Shown: positions 6,866 through 16,647, counted from the stretch's first letter. The stretch is DNA of 60,393 nt from an uncultured Legionellales bacterium (GCA_913046215.1 CAJWRJ010000005.1:1-60393); one strand, 5' to 3'. Program-made: numbers and translations. Notes: generated by a model from the sequence alone, not told the origin.

Positions 6866-9607
6866 ATGACATCGGCTGATGCCGGTTTTGACGAGCATTC
6901 ACTAGATACAATTTCTGCAACATATGCTAAAGAAGTTGTAGGGCTTCTAACTGAACAGCTCACCAAGGTAATTGAACACCGTAATTGCGATATTCTTCCC
7001 TATTTCAAAGGAGAACTCCTTCTCCCTTCTGATAATTCTGCAATGCTTTTAGATACCTTACAGGCATGGGGTATATGGTTTCAGTTACTAAATGTTGCAG
7101 AAGAAAATACTGCAATGCGTCGTCGTCGTTTAGCAGAAAAAGAGTACGGATTAGAGAATGTTCCCGGTACGTTCGCCAGTGTTTTCAAGCAAGCTAGTGA
7201 ATTAAAAATTAGTAGCGATGAAATTCAGAATTTACTTGATATCGCTAATATTTGCCCAACGATTACAGCGCATCCAACTGAGGCAAAGAGAGTTACCGTT
7301 CTAGAGATTCATCGCAGGATTTATGTATTGCTGTATCGAATTGAAGCTTCACGTTGGACACAACGCGAAAGAGAAAAACTTATATCTTCACTGCGAGACG
7401 AGATAGATCTGCTTTGGTTAACCGGAGAATTAAGATTAGAAAAACCTACGGTCGAGCAGGAAACTATCTGGGGACTGCATTTCTTCGAGCAATCTCTGTT
7501 TAAGCGTGTTTCGGAAACACATGAGAGGCTTAAATGGGCTCTGAATCTGAGTTATCCAGGTGAAAATTTTTCAATACCTCCTTTTTTTAAATTTGGATCA
7601 TGGATAGGTGGAGATCGTGATGGTAATCCTTATGTCACTAATGATGTAACTAAGGATAGTTTGCTGAAGAACCGTCAAATAATCTTAGATTATTATATTG
7701 AGTCAATTGAAATCTTAGTTGAGAAACTAAGCGTCTCCCGTGAGAGCGTAACATTATCAAAAAATTTCGAAAATCATCTCAATAATATTCTCAAAAGTAT
7801 TGATGAACTCGAGTCAATCTCTACCAGAAACCCCGGAGAGGTTTTTCGTCAATTTTTAAGCTGTATGTTAATAAAATTGCGTGGGACGTTGGAAAGTGAA
7901 GAGGAGGGACACTATAGTGCTATTAGTTATCAAAATGCAGATGATTTCATACTGGATCTTAAACATCTTTCTGAAGGTTTATCTGAGTCCAATTGCGAGC
8001 AGTTATCAAATTTATTAGTGAACCCATTACTACAGGAGGCAGAGTCATTTAGATTTTGCACGGTTCGTCTCGATTTGAGAGAAAATTCAGATTCAATTAA
8101 TCATGCTTTGTCTGTTATTTGGGTGGCGATGAAAAATGGCGAGGAACCTCCTGCACCTAATAGCGAAGAATGGAAAAAATGGTTACTAGAAGAACTTGAA
8201 AAACCACTTGATACCTTACCAACTTTTTCAAACTTAGATGAATCATCCTCATCTACATTAGGCCTTTTTGAAATGGTCACTCAAATGATGGATAAGCTTG
8301 ATAACGAGGCATTTGGCAATTTTATTTTGAGTATGACAAAAACGGTGAACGATATATTAGGTGTTTATTTTTTGGCAAAAATTACTGGTATTTTTTCCGG
8401 TGAAAATGAGAAAGAATTTTCGCGTTTATCTATTGTTCCTCTATTCGAAACTATTGAGGATTTAAGATCTGCGCCAAAGATAGTTCAAGAGTTATTAGCG
8501 GTACCAATTATCAGTAAAACAATTAAACAAAAAACTGGTATTCAGGAAGTTATGATTGGTTATTCTGATTCAAATAAAGATGGTGGTTATTTTACTGCTA
8601 ATTGGGAGTTGAATAGAGCACAAGCAAGCCTAACCAGGGTTGGTAATGAAGCTGGTATTCCAGTTTCTTTTTTTCATGGACGCGGTGGATCTGTGAGTCG
8701 CGGTGGTGCGCCAACTGGCATTGCTGTTGCAGCACAGCCTGCCGGTTCTGTTCACGGACAAATGCGAATTACAGAGCAAGGCGAGGTAGTTTCATCAAAA
8801 TATGCAAACGAGGGGACAGCGCAGTACCAAATGGAGCTACTTTCGGCCAGTGTGTTTCAACATACCCTAAGATCACTTGATGAAGAGCAATTAAAGCCTA
8901 ATTTAGATTTTGATAAAGCGATGGAATCATTATCCAGACTAGCATTTAAAAAATATCGAGAACTCGCCGAATCAAATGGTTTGGTTGATTATTACAGTGC
9001 CGCCAGTCCAGTTGAAGAACTTGCTAAAATGAATATTGGATCTAGACCTGCTAGAAGAACTGGCACAAAGTCACTTGATGATTTAAGAGCTATTCCTTGG
9101 GTTTTTGCGTGGACTCAAAATAGGCATCTTGTACCCGGATGGTATGGTGTTGGTAGTGCAATAAAAGAATTTACAGATGAACATGGCAATAAGGGCAGAA
9201 AATTAATAAAAAAGATGTTTGCCGAATCACGCTTATTTCGTTTAGTTGTTGATGAGACGGAAAAAACACTATCGCTCATCGATTTTGATATCTGTAAAGC
9301 ATATTCAGAACTTGTTGAGGATGAAAGTATTAGAAAAAATATTTTCAATATGATTAGTAGTGAATATAGCTTAACAAAAGAAGTAATTTTAGAAATTACT
9401 GGCGAAGACAAGCTATCTCAGCGTTTTAAAAAGTTTAGCCGAAAGTTAAATCGCCGACTACCCGTTTTACATCAAGCAGGTCTTGAGCAAATTAAGTTGA
9501 TTAAAGAATTTCGTCAGCGAAATAAGGGAGATGAAATAACTGATGATCTAATACCCCTATTATTATCAATAAATTGTATTTCATCAGGATTAGGTTGGAC
9601 AGGGTAG
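6866..9607 (+). CDS. ppc: Phosphoenolpyruvate carboxylase
   Basis: Carboxylates PEP to oxaloacetate, the CO2-fixing step of the serine cycle as well as a general anaplerotic enzyme. At 913 residues it is slightly longer than the Escherichia coli enzyme. The catalytic histidine is H136 in ITAHPTEAKR, followed by the GGDRDGNP segment near residue 248, the GYSDSNKDGG motif near 570 and the FHGRGGSVSRGG loop near 605. No frameshift or missing catalytic segment is visible. It is the last gene of the C1 block and its end lies 12 bases from the end of a convergent gene. Whether it is allosterically regulated by acetyl-CoA or aspartate cannot be read here. Confidence 0.96.
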   Translation: MTSADAGFDEHSLDTISATYAKEVVGLLTEQLTKVIEHRNCDILPYFKGELLLPSDNSAMLLDTLQAWGIWFQLLNVAEENTAMRRRRLAEKEYGLENVPGTFASVFKQASELKISSDEIQNLLDIANICPTITAHPTEAKRVTVLEIHRRIYVLLYRIEASRWTQREREKLISSLRDEIDLLWLTGELRLEKPTVEQETIWGLHFFEQSLFKRVSETHERLKWALNLSYPGENFSIPPFFKFGSWIGGDRDGNPYVTNDVTKDSLLKNRQIILDYYIESIEILVEKLSVSRESVTLSKNFENHLNNILKSIDELESISTRNPGEVFRQFLSCMLIKLRGTLESEEEGHYSAISYQNADDFILDLKHLSEGLSESNCEQLSNLLVNPLLQEAESFRFCTVRLDLRENSDSINHALSVIWVAMKNGEEPPAPNSEEWKKWLLEELEKPLDTLPTFSNLDESSSSTLGLFEMVTQMMDKLDNEAFGNFILSMTKTVNDILGVYFLAKITGIFSGENEKEFSRLSIVPLFETIEDLRSAPKIVQELLAVPIISKTIKQKTGIQEVMIGYSDSNKDGGYFTANWELNRAQASLTRVGNEAGIPVSFFHGRGGSVSRGGAPTGIAVAAQPAGSVHGQMRITEQGEVVSSKYANEGTAQYQMELLSASVFQHTLRSLDEEQLKPNLDFDKAMESLSRLAFKKYRELAESNGLVDYYSAASPVEELAKMNIGSRPARRTGTKSLDDLRAIPWVFAWTQNRHLVPGWYGVGSAIKEFTDEHGNKGRKLIKKMFAESRLFRLVVDETEKTLSLIDFDICKAYSELVEDESIRKNIFNMISSEYSLTKEVILEITGEDKLSQRFKKFSRKLNRRLPVLHQAGLEQIKLIKEFRQRNKGDEITDDLIPLLLSINCISSGLGWTG

Positions 9608-9619
9608 GGTTATTTAAGT

Positions 9620-11032
9620 CTATTTATAGATTACTACCTTATCGATTTTTTCTAAATTAATCGGCAATTCCATGTAACCACCTGATTTTTTGATTTTCAG
9701 CTGTATCTTATTTTTTTCACTTTTTATAATCAATCCTTTAAATTCTTTCCCCGATTTTAGTTTGATTACAGCATATGACTTTATGTAATTTTTAAGTTCT
9801 GAGATTGGAACTTCAACTAAAGACTTTTTCTTTTTTAGTTTTTTATTTTTTAGTGGTTCATTTTTATTTTTAGGCGCTTCAACTAAAGGCTCTTTACTTT
9901 TTAATGACTCAGTTTTATTTAATTTTTGTTCTTTTTCTACCTCAGTTTTTTTATTTATCTTAAAAGAAAAATCATTATAGTCCTTACCATTGACCTTTAC
10001 AGTCATGCCAAGAATATACGGCCATTGATTGATCTCGTATTGGTTAAAATATTGGAGGTTCGATAGATTCTCCGGCATAAACTTAAATTCTATTTTTGAT
10101 TGTGGGCTATTAAATGCCTTCACAATATGGTAAATGTCGTCGCTTAGAGTAAGTCCCATTTGAGTAATAATTTTTTTAAAATCGCCCATAACGGCATCAA
10201 GATAGTTCTCTGATTTCCTCTCCATTCTTTTTGCGCAATATTTAATGAATCTCTCGTTATAACCAAGGTCATGAATGCCAAAAGTAATTGTGGTTAATAA
10301 ATTTTCTTGATTAAGGATCATAGATGCAAGTGGCTCAATGCCGGACACTCTGGTTTTTATGAAGTAATCCCCGGCATCGTGAACCGTAAATCCAAATTTT
10401 AGATCGATCATTGATGCATATTCATCAAACTCATAATCTAACTCAATACTGCTATCATATTTAGCGTAGCCAAGTTTCGGCATTAAATCTTCAGGATATA
10501 GTGGTTCGTTTTCCCAATCACTAAGCAGACCATTACACATTAGACTTTTAAGTTGGGCAATATGAGTTTCAAATTCATCTTTTTTTAAATTTTTACCGAG
10601 TCCTGCAAATTGATTTGCATCAACTTTGAGATGATTTACCTTCAATTGTATTTTGGGAATTATTCTTATTATACTGTCAAATTGTTTAATTGGGTTTTTT
10701 GTATTTTGTTTTAGATTAAGTAATTTCCTATCTAAGAGAAAATAATCCAATACACTATCTAATCTAAATTCTATTGATTCAATTGTTACTGCATTGTCTC
10801 CAGGAGGGAGATTAGCAGCAAAAAGAGCAGATGGAGCCATTTCAATATCTTTAAGGGTTATTGAGCCATCCATTGAATAATTAATACCAATACTCTGATA
10901 CGTTATGTCAACATACGGGGATGCTTCTGATAATACATAATCAACGTTCACTTTAATCTTCCAGTATAGATACCCATAAAACCCGGCTATTACAAGGCAG
11001 ACTAAAATTATCAATTTAATAATTATTTTCAA
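9620..11032 (-). CDS. Membrane-anchored protein of unknown function with a Sm-like tail
   Basis: I do not recognise this protein. I choose the TTG at 11032 as start because GGAGAG (11041-11046) lies eight bases upstream and the protein then opens as a clean hydrophobic anchor (about residues 2-22); a longer ATG start at 11128 adds 32 odd residues and no good ribosome site. The resulting 470 residues are: an N-terminal membrane segment; about 340 residues of mixed strand-rich sequence, presumably outside the cytoplasm, distantly reminiscent of AsmA or YdgA-type proteins; a lysine-rich linker (about 360-410) with two near copies of an LVE(A/V)P element; and a C-terminal stretch of about 55 residues. 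That last part (VIKLKSGKEFKGLI... MELPINLEKIDKVVIYK) looks like a Sm/LSm-type small beta barrel. It is convergent with ppc and divergent from the nucleotidyltransferase gene. Confidence 0.75.
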   Translation of the reverse strand: MKIIIKLIILVCLVIAGFYGYLYWKIKVNVDYVLSEASPYVDITYQSIGINYSMDGSITLKDIEMAPSALFAANLPPGDNAVTIESIEFRLDSVLDYFLLDRKLLNLKQNTKNPIKQFDSIIRIIPKIQLKVNHLKVDANQFAGLGKNLKKDEFETHIAQLKSLMCNGLLSDWENEPLYPEDLMPKLGYAKYDSSIELDYEFDEYASMIDLKFGFTVHDAGDYFIKTRVSGIEPLASMILNQENLLTTITFGIHDLGYNERFIKYCAKRMERKSENYLDAVMGDFKKIITQMGLTLSDDIYHIVKAFNSPQSKIEFKFMPENLSNLQYFNQYEINQWPYILGMTVKVNGKDYNDFSFKINKKTEVEKEQKLNKTESLKSKEPLVEAPKNKNEPLKNKKLKKKKSLVEVPISELKNYIKSYAVIKLKSGKEFKGLIIKSEKNKIQLKIKKSGGYMELPINLEKIDKVVIYK

Positions 11033-11179
11033 TATCTTATCTCTCCGTATGACCAATATGATCCATATAACTACAAGATACCTAATCATATTACGCCTTA
11101 TCAGTAGCCTGTATATATTTTTCTGCATGAAGTGAACTAATTCGAGTGATTTTTTTTGATAAACGAGTAAAACTAAGCG

Positions 11180-12115
11180 ATGCGAATCAGACCAAAAGAC
11201 TTTATTGCTATCGATGATAAATTATTCTTTGCTGTAGTGAATGAATTTCAGGAAGATAATCACGCATTAACATTTCTGCGTTATATAAAAGATAATACGA
11301 GCATACGTAAGCTTACTACAAAAGAAGCGGATGAAATTATTACAAAATACTATCCGGAGTTTCAATTTAGTAGTGCTTATATTGATATCAAGCTGCATGG
11401 TATTCCAATTAGTATGATAAAAGAAATCTATTATCCAGAGGATACGATCAGTCGATTACATAGCGTAAAAATATTTGATGATAAAAAAAAGGATGCAATA
11501 GGTGTTATAAAATATTTACAAAGTGTGGGTTGCAAGGTAAATGACTTTGGTATTACAGGCTCTCTAATGCTGGATGCACACAATCAGGATTCAGATATTG
11601 ATATTGTTATATATGGTCGGGAGCTATTCCTTGAAATTAGAAACCATATAAAATGTTCATTAGCTACAGGGGAGCTTAGTCCGTTAGATCAAGCGATGTG
11701 GAAAGACGCATACGAGCGCCGCAATTGTTCATTAAGCTTCAAAGATTTTTATTTCCATGAAATAAGAAAATATAACAAATTTATTTTTGGCAAAAGTAAG
11801 GTTGATATTAGTGCTATTCCTAGTGAGACTGAAAGATACAAAGAGAGCGGGCCTTATAAAAAAATTGGTCAAGAAAAAATTCTATCAGTCATAACAAATG
11901 ATACTCGTGCTTATGATTTCCCTGCGAGGTATTCAATAGATCACGACACTATTAAAGAGATTATTTGTTACACCGCAACCTATACTGGTCAGGCAAAAAA
12001 GGGAGAGAGAATTGAGGCTAAGGGTTTTGTAGAAGAGGATAGTAATGGGGTGCATCGTTTACTAGTGGGTACCAGTCGTGAGGCTGAAAATGAATTCATT
12101 CGTGTAGTTGATTAA
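11180..12115 (+). CDS. Predicted nucleotidyltransferase-fold protein
   Basis: A 311-residue protein with a Pol-beta-type nucleotidyltransferase signature: the GITGS turn at 124-128, the carboxylate pair D139 and D141 in QDSDIDIVIYG, and a plausible third carboxylate D209 in SKVDISAIP. The N-terminal 110 residues (starting RPKDFIAIDDKLFFAV) and the C-terminal 75 residues are conserved-looking but unassigned. It resembles, from memory, the predicted nucleotidyltransferases of COG1665, a group I associate mainly with archaea. No antitoxin or partner gene adjoins it: the left neighbour is divergent and the right neighbour convergent. The substrate is unknown. An antitoxin or tRNA-modifying role would be a guess. 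Confidence 0.7.
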   Translation: MRIRPKDFIAIDDKLFFAVVNEFQEDNHALTFLRYIKDNTSIRKLTTKEADEIITKYYPEFQFSSAYIDIKLHGIPISMIKEIYYPEDTISRLHSVKIFDDKKKDAIGVIKYLQSVGCKVNDFGITGSLMLDAHNQDSDIDIVIYGRELFLEIRNHIKCSLATGELSPLDQAMWKDAYERRNCSLSFKDFYFHEIRKYNKFIFGKSKVDISAIPSETERYKESGPYKKIGQEKILSVITNDTRAYDFPARYSIDHDTIKEIICYTATYTGQAKKGERIEAKGFVEEDSNGVHRLLVGTSREAENEFIRVVD

Positions 12116-12135
12116 TCTTCAGTACTTAATAAAAT

Positions 12136-13476
12136 TTATTGTAATAATTTAAGCTTATCAAAGTAGATATCCATTTCTTTAGCTACTTTTTTTGCTAATA
12201 GTATTGTAGAAAGTAGAGTTGGAAAAATCATCAAAGCAAACATGCAATCAATAATGTTAATAATCGTTGCCTGTGTCCATATTGTACTTAGTGGTATGAC
12301 AACTAAATACACGTAAATGTATTTATCACCGATTTTTTTCCCAAATAAATAACGCGCACACTTAAGACTATAATAGGAATAAGTGATCATTGTTGAAATT
12401 GCAAATAATGAGAATACCAGATAAACAATCATGTTCCCGATATTTGGGAGAGCCTGATTAAAAGACATTGCAGTCATAATAATGCCGCTTTCCGATGTGG
12501 AAATGCCCGAGGTTAATATAACCAAAGCCGTGCATGTGCATACAATATGAGTGTCAATAAATGGACCAAGCATAGCTACGAGTCCTTCACGCACCGGTTC
12601 TTTGGTTTTCGCAGCACCATGTGCCATTGCCTCGGTACCTACGCCGGCTTCATTTGAAAAAATAGCACGTTTAATTCCTGTAACAAGAACTTCTTTAAAA
12701 ATGAGCCCAGTTGCACCACCACCGATGGCATTTATTCCGAATGCAGAACTAAATATATCTGCCAAGACTTTTGGAATTTCATTAATATTAATTACTATTA
12801 CAATAAAACTACTTATTAAATAAATAACAAACATGAAAGGGACAATTTTAGCCGTGAATAAACCAACCCGTTTAATGTCACCTAGAATTACAAATCCAAT
12901 AATTAGAAGACAGGCGATGCCAGTATTTGTAGGTGAAATTGAAAATTCACTATGTATAAATGATGCGAGCTGATTGACTTGAAACATAGGAATGCATCCA
13001 ATCAGTCCTCCTAATGCAAATAGTATTGCAAGCAGTTTGAAACGTTTACCAAGGCCGCATTCTATAAAATACATAGGACCACCTTGTTCTACTCCATTTT
13101 CGTCTTTTTTTCGATAGAGACATGAGAGCGTGCATGTAAAGAATTTAATTATCATGCCAAATAGACCGGCTACCCACATCCAGAATATTGCACCTGCTCC
13201 ACCCATGTTAATAGCAATAGCGACACCCGCTATATTACCCATTCCAATTGTTCCTGAAAGTGCGACTGTTAGCGCTTGAAAGTGGGATACTTCACCTGGT
13301 GAGGACTTATCATCATATTTTCCAAAAAGAATGGAAAATGCGTGAACAAAACCACTTAGTGGTCTTAAACCTGAAATATATGAAAAATAGATACCAGTAA
13401 TAAGTATAAAGATGACAAGTGGCAGCCCCCATAGCGCATCAACCGCAAATGACCAGAATTTTTCAAATTGATCCAT
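12136..13476 (-). CDS. Sodium:alanine/glycine symporter (AGCS family)
   Basis: An inner-membrane symporter with about ten or eleven hydrophobic segments, expected to import alanine or glycine with sodium. The family signature region is visible as GIKRAIFSNEAGVGTEA near residue 270, and GTIGMGNIAGVA near residue 75 matches the sodium and substrate-binding region. I prefer the ATG at 13476 because family members start close to an MDQFEKFW-like sequence; an upstream ATG at 13524 (16 residues longer) has a weak AAGAG site. Glycine uptake would fit a genome using glycine as the C1 acceptor, but the substrate is inferred from the family only. It is divergent from the MFS exporter gene. Confidence 0.88.
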   Translation of the reverse strand: MDQFEKFWSFAVDALWGLPLVIFILITGIYFSYISGLRPLSGFVHAFSILFGKYDDKSSPGEVSHFQALTVALSGTIGMGNIAGVAIAINMGGAGAIFWMWVAGLFGMIIKFFTCTLSCLYRKKDENGVEQGGPMYFIECGLGKRFKLLAILFALGGLIGCIPMFQVNQLASFIHSEFSISPTNTGIACLLIIGFVILGDIKRVGLFTAKIVPFMFVIYLISSFIVIVININEIPKVLADIFSSAFGINAIGGGATGLIFKEVLVTGIKRAIFSNEAGVGTEAMAHGAAKTKEPVREGLVAMLGPFIDTHIVCTCTALVILTSGISTSESGIIMTAMSFNQALPNIGNMIVYLVFSLFAISTMITYSYYSLKCARYLFGKKIGDKYIYVYLVVIPLSTIWTQATIINIIDCMFALMIFPTLLSTILLAKKVAKEMDIYFDKLKLLQ

Positions 13477-13541
13477 TTTGATAATATCTACAATTTCTTG
13501 TTTAGTTGAAATGAACAGTATCATAAAATACTCTTACATAC

Positions 13542-14924
13542 ATGAAAGCCTCAATTCTAGAAAATTCCATGCAACGCATCACGCTTATCATGATTCTGTT
13601 GAATGCATTTACAACACCCCTCATGTTGTCAGCTGTTAATGTTGCAATTCCATCTATTGCTGATGCGTTATCTTTAAATGCAGTATTGTTATGTTGGATT
13701 CCTATGGCTTTTCTTACAGCAAGCGCAATGTTTGTTTTAATATTTGGGCGCATCGCCGATATGATTGGAAGAAAAAAAATATTTCTAATTGGTACAAGTA
13801 GCGTCATCGTAACATCAATAATCGCATCGTTTGTTGATAATGGAATCGCACTGATTACAGCTCGTTTTTTTCAAGGTGTGAGTGCGGCGATGTTGTATGC
13901 AACTCAGGTGGCAATCATCTCATCTGTTTTTCCACCGGAGAAACGAGGCTATGCTATTGGGTTAACAGTTTCAGCAATATATTTTGGCTTAACTGCTGGA
14001 CCGTTGATAGGCGGTTATGTGGTTGACTTATATGGTTGGCGTGCAAGTTTTCTGGTTCATTTACCCCTTGCACTTGCCGCATTAATAATAGGTGTTTTAT
14101 ATGTAAAAGATGAGTGGCTCTCAGAGGAGAGAGGTAGTTTTGATATTTTTGGAGCAATCCTTTATATGATATCTATTTTTATCATTTGTTTAGGAGTTTC
14201 ATTTTTACCATCATCGTTAAGTTTTATTTTAATTTTGTTTGCGCTTTCAGGATTAACTTTTTTCTTTTTTTTCGAAAACAAACATAAACATCCAATTTTT
14301 GATACCTCGTTATTTTTTACAAATCGTGTTTTTACTTTTTCATGTTTAGCATCAGTCATAATTTATACTGCAACATTTGCTAATGTGGTTCAGGTAAATC
14401 TTTTTTTGCAATATTTAAAAGGATTATCAGCTACAACCGCAGGCTTAATTATGATGTGCCAACCAATGACCATGGCTATTTTTTCACCTATTGCTGGAAG
14501 ATTATCGGATAAATTTGAACCTAGATATCTCTCGACAGTCGGTATGGCTATAACATGCTTCGGATTGGTCATGCTATCCAACTTACGAATTGGTTCAGAA
14601 CTTAATTATCTTATTTTATCTCTAGTTATAACTGGTTTGGGTTTTAGTTTATTTTCACCCCCCAATGTAAATGCAATTATGGGTTCAGTTGAAAAGAAAT
14701 CGTATGGAAGCGCAACCGGCGCTATGGCAACAATGCGAATTATAGGTCAGATGAGTAGTATGATATTGGTTACTTTAATTTTTGCTTTAATCATTGGATC
14801 TGTTGAAATCAATCAAGATAATTACCTAAATTTAGAAGAAGCAATTCACACCACTTTTACTATTGCTGCAATTTTATGTATACCAGGTTTATACTTTTCG
14901 ATGGCAAGAGGCAAGGTTTTTTAA
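13542..14924 (+). CDS. MFS transporter, drug-exporter-like (DHA2 type)
   Basis: A 460-residue inner-membrane protein with at least twelve hydrophobic segments. The cytoplasmic loop motif of the major facilitator superfamily is clear as GRIADMIGRKK after the second segment (about 69-79). The exporter-type motif appears as a GPLIGGYVVDLYGWR segment near residue 147. The N-terminal pattern NVAIPSIADAL resembles the EmrB/QacA drug-proton antiporter group. Substrate unknown. The ATG has no obvious ribosome site. The gene ends before a hairpin that terminates the convergent fhs gene. Confidence 0.82.
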   Translation: MKASILENSMQRITLIMILLNAFTTPLMLSAVNVAIPSIADALSLNAVLLCWIPMAFLTASAMFVLIFGRIADMIGRKKIFLIGTSSVIVTSIIASFVDNGIALITARFFQGVSAAMLYATQVAIISSVFPPEKRGYAIGLTVSAIYFGLTAGPLIGGYVVDLYGWRASFLVHLPLALAALIIGVLYVKDEWLSEERGSFDIFGAILYMISIFIICLGVSFLPSSLSFILILFALSGLTFFFFFENKHKHPIFDTSLFFTNRVFTFSCLASVIIYTATFANVVQVNLFLQYLKGLSATTAGLIMMCQPMTMAIFSPIAGRLSDKFEPRYLSTVGMAITCFGLVMLSNLRIGSELNYLILSLVITGLGFSLFSPPNVNAIMGSVEKKSYGSATGAMATMRIIGQMSSMILVTLIFALIIGSVEINQDNYLNLEEAIHTTFTIAAILCIPGLYFSMARGKVF

Positions 14925-14935
14925 TCTTATTAAAA

Positions 14936-14956
14936 AAAGGGCGCATTGCGCCCTTT
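14936..14956 (-). terminator. Rho-independent terminator of fhs
   Basis: A perfect 9-bp stem, AAAGGGCGC paired with GCGCCCTTT, encloses a 3-base loop. On the minus strand it is followed by an uninterrupted T tract (read as A residues at 14932-14938 on the plus strand, partly shared with the stem), which is the arrangement expected for termination of fhs 18 bases after its stop codon. The tail on the plus strand is poorer, so termination of the MFS gene here would be less efficient. Confidence 0.85.
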
Positions 14957-14973
14957 GCATACTTAATTGTGTA

Positions 14974-16647
14974 TTAAAAAAGACCAACAATTTTTCCGTC
15001 ACCATCGACATCTATTTTTTCAGCAGCTGGCACTTTAGGTAAACCTGGCATTGTCATCATATTTCCTGCAATAACAACTATGAATCCGGCACCACTCGCG
15101 AGCCGTGCTTCGGTGATTGCTACAGTGTGGCCACTAGGAGCACCTCTAACAGTTGGGTCAGCAGAGAATGACATTTGAGTTTTTGCTATACATACAGGAT
15201 ATTCACCATAGTCTTCATTTAATTTATCTATTTGGGCGCGTACATTTTGTGGAGCTGAAATACCACTAGCACCGTAGATTTTCGTGGCGATTGCTTCAAT
15301 CTTATCCCATAGAGGAATATTATCTTCATACACAAATTTATGTTTACCAGAATGATTATCAACGATATCTACTACAGTTTTCGCTAAATCTTCAGCTCCA
15401 GCTCCTCCATCTGCCCAATGTTTTGAAATCACTACTTTCGCACCCATAGCTTCAGCTTTTGACTTAAGTAATTCAACTTCAGCATCCGTATCATTTACGA
15501 AGTGATTTATACAAACGACACATGGAAGACCAAAATTATTTTGCATATTGTTGAAGTGTCTCTCGAGATTTACCATTCCTTTTTCGAGCGCCTCTAAGTT
15601 TTCACTGTTGAGTTGATCTTTGTCGACACCACCGTGATATTTGAGCGCACGAATAGTAGCAACAAGAACAACCGCACTTGGTTCTAGTCCTGCTTTACGA
15701 CATTTAATATCAAAAAACTTTTCTGCACCAAGATCAGCACCAAAACCTGCTTCTGTGATGACATAATCTGCTAATTTTAGAGCAGCTTGTGTGGCAGAGA
15801 CACTGTTACAGCCATGCGCAATATTTGCAAATGGACCACCATGAACAATCGCAATATTATTTTCTAATGTCTGAACAAAGTTTGGTTTGATCGCATCCTT
15901 TAACAGCGCAGCCATTGCTCCATTCGCATTTAGTTCTCGGGCATGAACTGGTTTTCGATCACCTTTGGTATAACCCACCACAATATTACCTAGACGTTCT
16001 TTCAAGTTATCAAGCGAGGTTGCAAGACAAAATATTGCCATTACCTCAGATGCAACGGTAATATCAAAACCATCTTCTCTTGGAAAACCATTTGCTGTTC
16101 CTCCAAGCGAGTTAATTATTTTTCTCAAAGCACGATCATTCATGTCTAACACTCTTTTCCATGAAACTAGACGTGGGTCTATGTTTAATGTGTTTCCATG
16201 ATTGATATGATTATCAACCATGGCTGAGAGAAGATTATGTGCCGAGGTTATCGCATGAAAATCACCTGTAAAATGTAGATTTATATCTTCCATGGGAACA
16301 ACTTGCGCATAACCGCCGCCAGCCGCACCGCCCTTAACACCAAAACATGGTCCAAGTGACGGTTCGCGTAAACAAATCATTGTTTTTTTGCCAATTTTAT
16401 TCATTGCATCGCCTAGACCAACAGTCGTGGTTGTTTTTCCTTCTCCAGCTGGAGTCGGACTAATTGCCGTGGTTAAAATTAATTTTCCATCTGGGTTATT
16501 CTTTAGACCATCAATATAATCCAGAGATAATTTAGCTTTATAGTGCCCAAATGGTTCAAGATGCTCACTCTCGATTCCGTATTGATCTTGGGCTAGATCC
16601 ACAATACGCTTCATTTTTGCCTTTTGAGCAATTTCAATATCAGACAT
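14974..16647 (-). CDS. fhs: Formate--tetrahydrofolate ligase
   Basis: Uses ATP to join formate to tetrahydrofolate, giving 10-formyl-tetrahydrofolate, an entry point of C1 units into the folate pool. With the start at 16647 the protein has 557 residues. It carries the P-loop [11 protein letters not shown] at about 65-75 and a glycine-rich [13 protein letters not shown] segment near 120, both typical of the family. The start is chosen by an AGGAGAG four bases before the ATG; an upstream in-frame start at 16680 has no such site. It stands alone with its own terminator. Next to a serine cycle it would feed formate carbon to GlyA after reduction by FolD or MtdA/Fch, none of which is in this window. 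Confidence 0.96.
   Translation of the reverse strand: MSDIEIAQKAKMKRIVDLAQDQYGIESEHLEPFGHYKAKLSLDYIDGLKNNPDGKLILTTAISPTPAGEGKTTTTVGLGDAMNKIGKKTMICLREPSLGPCFGVKGGAAGGGYAQVVPMEDINLHFTGDFHAITSAHNLLSAMVDNHINHGNTLNIDPRLVSWKRVLDMNDRALRKIINSLGGTANGFPREDGFDITVASEVMAIFCLATSLDNLKERLGNIVVGYTKGDRKPVHARELNANGAMAALLKDAIKPNFVQTLENNIAIVHGGPFANIAHGCNSVSATQAALKLADYVITEAGFGADLGAEKFFDIKCRKAGLEPSAVVLVATIRALKYHGGVDKDQLNSENLEALEKGMVNLERHFNNMQNNFGLPCVVCINHFVNDTDAEVELLKSKAEAMGAKVVISKHWADGGAGAEDLAKTVVDIVDNHSGKHKFVYEDNIPLWDKIEAIATKIYGASGISAPQNVRAQIDKLNEDYGEYPVCIAKTQMSFSADPTVRGAPSGHTVAITEARLASGAGFIVVIAGNMMTMPGLPKVPAAEKIDVDGDGKIVGLF

Noticed and set aside
11180-12115. Nucleotidyltransferase toxin-antitoxin system
   Set aside because: No HEPN or other small partner gene is adjacent; both neighbours face other ways, and the protein is much longer than MNT antitoxins.
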